Shown here in pieces: positions 49,904 through 52,386 of a DNA stretch of 52,386 nucleotides. A program made the position numbers and the translations under genes. Positions within the stretch are counted from its first letter, which is position 1. Each line of letters starts with the position of its first letter. This DNA is from Chloroflexota bacterium. GTDB lineage: Bacteria; Chloroflexota; Dehalococcoidia; UBA2985. The notes below the pieces were generated by a model that ran no database searches, had not been told where the DNA came from, and was given only the letters and a program-made list of their open reading frames with translations. The DNA lies in NCBI GenBank assembly GCA_016210515.1, contig JACQTZ010000013.1, forward strand, positions 1 to 52,386, given 5' to 3'.

Positions 49904-50770
49904 TTAACTCCTCGCCGACTGCATAGCCCTCAGGGCCTTTTCGGCAGCCTCGAACATCACTTTGGTAGGGGCCTTCTTGCCAGTCCATAGCTCAAAGGCG
50001 GCGGCTCCCTGGTACACCAGCATGGGCAGGCCACCCAGCACTCTCGCCCCTGCCCTGGCAGCCTCCCGCAGCAGCGGGGTCTCTCTGGGATTGTACACCA
50101 GGTCGCACACCAGCGCGTGAGAGGGAATGAGGTCAGCCCCGATGGGCGTCTCGCCCTGGCCCGTTCCACCGCTCATCCCCATCGAGGTGCAGTTGACGAT
50201 GAGGTGGCTACGAGCGGCCACGGGAGCCAGAGAGTCGGGATGCAAGGCGACAGCTTCGGCAGCGGGAAAGACGGAGCGCAGGCTCTCCACCAGCGACCTC
50301 GCCCGTTCCAAGGTGCGGTTAGCGACTACCAGGGAGCTTACCCCAGCACCGGCCAGGGCCACGACCACCGCCCGTGCGGCCCCGCCGGCTCCCAGAACCA
50401 GGACTGTCTTGCCCGTCGCATCGAAACCAGCCTCCTCTTTGAGCGACCTTAGAAAGCCCTGGGCATCGGTGTTATGGCCGACCAGTGCTCCGTGGCGGTT
50501 CTCGATGGTGTTGACGGCCCCTATCAGGCGTGCCTCCTCCTCCAGCTCATCGAGGAGGGCTACCACCGCCTCCTTGTGGGGCACGGTAACGTTGGCTCCC
50601 ATCACGCCAGTGTCGCGCAACGTTGACACTGCTCGCGGCAGCGAAGGGACGTCCACGTCCATCGCCTCGTACCGCACATCCAGAGCGTAGTAGTCCAGGG
50701 CAGCCTGCTGGAAGGCAGGAGAGACGGAGTGGCCGACAGGATGGCCTATGAGGAAGATGCGCTTGGTCAT
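49904..50770 (-). CDS. aroE: Shikimate dehydrogenase
   Basis: Reduces 3-dehydroshikimate to shikimate with NADPH. 288 residues. Seen: GHPVGHSVSPAFQQAALDYY, NVTVPHKEA with catalytic Lys, GHNTDAQGF with catalytic Asp, VLGAGGAARAVVVAL, NRTLERARSL and GLPMLVYQGAAAFELWTG. Forms an operon with aroC. Confidence 0.95.
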   Translation of the reverse strand: MTKRIFLIGHPVGHSVSPAFQQAALDYYALDVRYEAMDVDVPSLPRAVSTLRDTGVMGANVTVPHKEAVVALLDELEEEARLIGAVNTIENRHGALVGHNTDAQGFLRSLKEEAGFDATGKTVLVLGAGGAARAVVVALAGAGVSSLVVANRTLERARSLVESLRSVFPAAEAVALHPDSLAPVAARSHLIVNCTSMGMSGGTGQGETPIGADLIPSHALVCDLVYNPRETPLLREAARAGARVLGGLPMLVYQGAAAFELWTGKKAPTKVMFEAAEKALRAMQSARS

Positions 50771-50864
50771 ACTAGGACGCCTTTCGGGGAAACATGTCTA
50801 TCAAGGCCAGATGAGTATAGCAAGCGAGGGAGTAAACGAGCAAGGCGAGTCCTTCCTCTCGTAA

Positions 50865-51005
50865 ATCTGCCCGTAGGGGCAGGTTTAAAACCTGCCTCTA
50901 CATGGCCCCGCTCATATGGTTCCCTTCGGCTTCGCTCAGGGCAGGAGATGGAAGAGGCCACCCCACCAGGTTGCCACGCTTCGAGGACTCGCTCGCAATG
51001 ACGAT
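50865..51005. repeat. Interspersed repeats between aroE and ruvX
   Basis: GTAGGGGCAGGTTT and AAACCTGCCTCTAC (about 50873-50901) pair with one mismatch; then CCGCTCATATGG, CCCTTCGGCTTCGCTCAGGG and, near 50986-51003, CTCGCTCGCAATGACGA. No gene in 50771-51025. Confidence 0.75.
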
Positions 51006-51025
51006 TGACTTGCCTGAGGCGAAGG

Positions 51026-51457
51026 CTAGTAGTTGCGCTCTGAGTCCAAGTAGGCACGGAGGATTACCGCGGCCGATGCCGAGTCCCGCAGGCCCTTTTC
51101 TCGCGAGGGCTGGTGACCACCATCTCGTAGGAGACGCTCCGCCTCTACGGTGGAGAATCGCTCGTCCTGGGAGCGCACTGGAACAGGCGCCGCTTCGGCC
51201 AGGGCCCGGATGAACCGCTGTACCAGGCGAGCCTGGCGCTCCATCCTGCCGTTGAGGGATATGGGCAGCCCCACCACGATGGCTTTTGCCTGGTGGTCTA
51301 CCGCCAGGCGCACCACGGCCCGGATGTCCTCTTCGAGGCTGGTGCGTTGAATGGCAGGCTGCGGGCTGACCAGTGTACCCGTGGGATCGCTCAGGGCCAC
51401 GCCGATACGACGCTCGCCTACGTCCAGCCCAAGGATCCTCAGACGTTCCGCCTCCAT
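51026..51457 (-). CDS. ruvX: RuvX/YqgF-family RNase H-like protein
   Basis: 143 residues. Seen: ILGLDVGERRIGVALSDPTG at the N-terminus (catalytic Asp), IVVGLPISLNGRMERQARLV, PVRSQDERFSTVEAE and a final SASAVILRAYLD. Implicated in pre-16S rRNA processing and Holliday junction resolution. Overlaps the end of alaS by 19 bases; alaS-ruvX linkage is common in bacteria. Confidence 0.94.
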   Translation of the reverse strand: MEAERLRILGLDVGERRIGVALSDPTGTLVSPQPAIQRTSLEEDIRAVVRLAVDHQAKAIVVGLPISLNGRMERQARLVQRFIRALAEAAPVPVRSQDERFSTVEAERLLRDGGHQPSREKGLRDSASAAVILRAYLDSERNY

Positions 51458-52386
51458 CGCCTTACCTCCTCCTCGGCTGCACGTAGAGCGTCCTTCAGCT
51501 TGCCAGGATCACGCCCTCCGGCCTGGCCCATCTCCGGACGACCACCTCCGCCCCCGCCCATGACTTTGGCCGCCTCCTTCACCACGTTGCCAGCGTGGAA
51601 CCCCTGGTCAACGACGTCCCTGGTGGCCATGATAAGCATAGTGGGGCGGCCCTCCAGCACTGCGCCCAGGGCCACCACCCCGCTTTTCACGTCGTTCTTG
51701 AGCCAGTCGCCGGCCTCCCGCAGAAGCTCCACGGCGGAGACCTTCAGCTCGCCCGATACCACGTTTATGCCCGCCACCTGCTTCCGGGGCAGCTCCGCCA
51801 CCTGGCGCTTCAACAGCTCCCGCTCCAGGGTCTCGGCCTGCCTGGTGGTCTGCTCCATCTGGGCCAGCACATCAGCGATGCGGGATGCTAGCTGGTCTGG
51901 GGATACCTGCAACCGCCGCGACAACTCCTCCAGGGTGGCAGACTGTAAGGCCATCAGCTCTTCGGCGGCGCGGCCGGTCACGGCCTCGATGCGACGGAGG
52001 CCGGAGCCGATGCTGCTCTCGGACACGATGTGGCACAGGCCAATGTCGCCGGTGCGGTGGACATGGGTCCCGCCGCAAACCTCCAGGCTGAAGGGCGCAG
52101 CCTGTCCTGAGCCTGTCGAAGGATCAGCCACCTCCACCATCCGCACCCGGTCGCCGTACCTGTCGCCGAAGAAGGCCAGCGCGCCCTGGGAGACGGCCTG
52201 GCGGTAGGTGGTCTCCTGGGAGCTGACTGTAATGTTCTCACGAATCTTCTCGTTGGTCAGGCGTTGCACCTCTCGCAGCTCCTCGGGCGAGAGGGGGCTG
52301 ACGTGGGTGAAGTCGAAGCGCAGGCGGTCGGGAGTCACCAGGGAGCCGTGCTGCCGGACGAGAGTGCCCAGGACCTGTCGCAGGGC
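51439..52386 (-). CDS. alaS: Alanyl-tRNA synthetase, C-terminal part (runs off the right edge)
   Basis: About 315 C-terminal residues of AlaRS, starting before the window edge. Seen: LVTPDRLRFDFTHVSPLSPE (editing domain), CGGTHVHRTGDIG with zinc ligands, SIGSGLRRIEAVTG, coiled-coil region and the C-Ala domain with DHHA1-like GGGGGGRPEMGQAGG and a short C-terminus. A clear oddity: DPSTGSGQA just before the CGGTH motif is encoded by an interspersed repeat (52099-52123), an in-frame insertion of about 8 residues near the editing site. Overlaps ruvX. Confidence 0.95.
   Translation of the reverse strand, partial: ALRQVLGTLVRQHGSLVTPDRLRFDFTHVSPLSPEELREVQRLTNEKIRENITVSSQETTYRQAVSQGALAFFGDRYGDRVRMVEVADPSTGSGQAAPFSLEVCGGTHVHRTGDIGLCHIVSESSIGSGLRRIEAVTGRAAEELMALQSATLEELSRRLQVSPDQLASRIADVLAQMEQTTRQAETLERELLKRQVAELPRKQVAGINVVSGELKVSAVELLREAGDWLKNDVKSGVVALGAVLEGRPTMLIMATRDVVDQGFHAGNVVKEAAKVMGGGGGGRPEMGQAGGRDPGKLKDALRAAEEEVRRWRRNV
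52099..52123. repeat. Interspersed repeat unit inside alaS
   Basis: CCTGTCCTGAGCCTGTCGAA continuing GGA, the same unit as at 11409-11433 and 45477-45500. It preserves the reading frame and adds PSTGSGQ to the protein. Confidence 0.85.

Overview
The window (52,386 bases, GC-rich, frequent GTG and TTG starts, intergenic spaces packed with short palindromic repeats) looks like a chromosomal piece of a Chloroflexota bacterium, probably Dehalococcoidia-like. This is an inference from gene content: the futalosine menaquinone genes mqnE-mqnA-mqnC, a CcmE of the Cys type, a 2-oxoglutarate:ferredoxin oxidoreductase, a FabL-type enoyl reductase with MaoC-like dehydratases, a fused sensor kinase/OmpR regulator, and repeats that also invade coding genes. 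No rRNA is present, so the placement is provisional.

Left part (1-5060): the start of a TetR-family regulator cut by the window edge, then a small integrated element with a rolling-circle type replication initiator, two small unknown genes and a large serine recombinase broken by a one-base frameshift. Next (5064-9195) come a 945-residue kinase-to-DNA-binding fusion protein and, divergently, a ferritin-like/VIT1 membrane iron (or manganese) transporter.

Central metabolism (9269-16957): argH and rpe overlap; a MidA-like methyltransferase and citrate synthase run leftwards; the two-subunit 2-oxoacid:ferredoxin oxidoreductase korAB runs rightwards. Citrate synthase and korAB share a divergent promoter region in which the citrate synthase leader holds an intrinsic-terminator-like hairpin. 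From 17204 to 24324 follow an ECF sigma factor divergent from a zinc-finger anti-sigma candidate, ccmE, a nitroreductase, two lipoproteins, mntP, a cupin and a tandem pair of atypical metallophosphoesterases.

24515-31436 (minus strand): serA with a class V aminotransferase (serine/glycine metabolism), a short-form 6-phosphogluconate dehydrogenase, transaldolase, a thioredoxin-like membrane protein and a stand-alone pyruvate-kinase-C-like protein. 31538-34657: the mqnEAC operon behind a near-consensus promoter with a perfect-arm TetR-type operator. 35109-38675 (minus): tRNA-Ile(GAT) and a fatty-acid synthesis operon (two hotdog dehydratases, plsX, fabG, fabL). 39086-41895: a BrkB-like membrane protein, an HtrA-type lipoprotein protease and an isochorismatase-like hydrolase.

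42148-52386 (mostly minus): proline synthesis genes proB and proA separated by a DNA methyltransferase with a nuclease-like tail, a pentapeptide-repeat protein, a NucS-like nuclease, the shikimate genes aroE and aroC, ruvX and the 3' part of alaS. Several interspersed repeat families fill the gaps; at least three genes (alaS, the methyltransferase, proB) carry in-frame copies. Calls rest on reading of sequence and motifs only; no searches were run.
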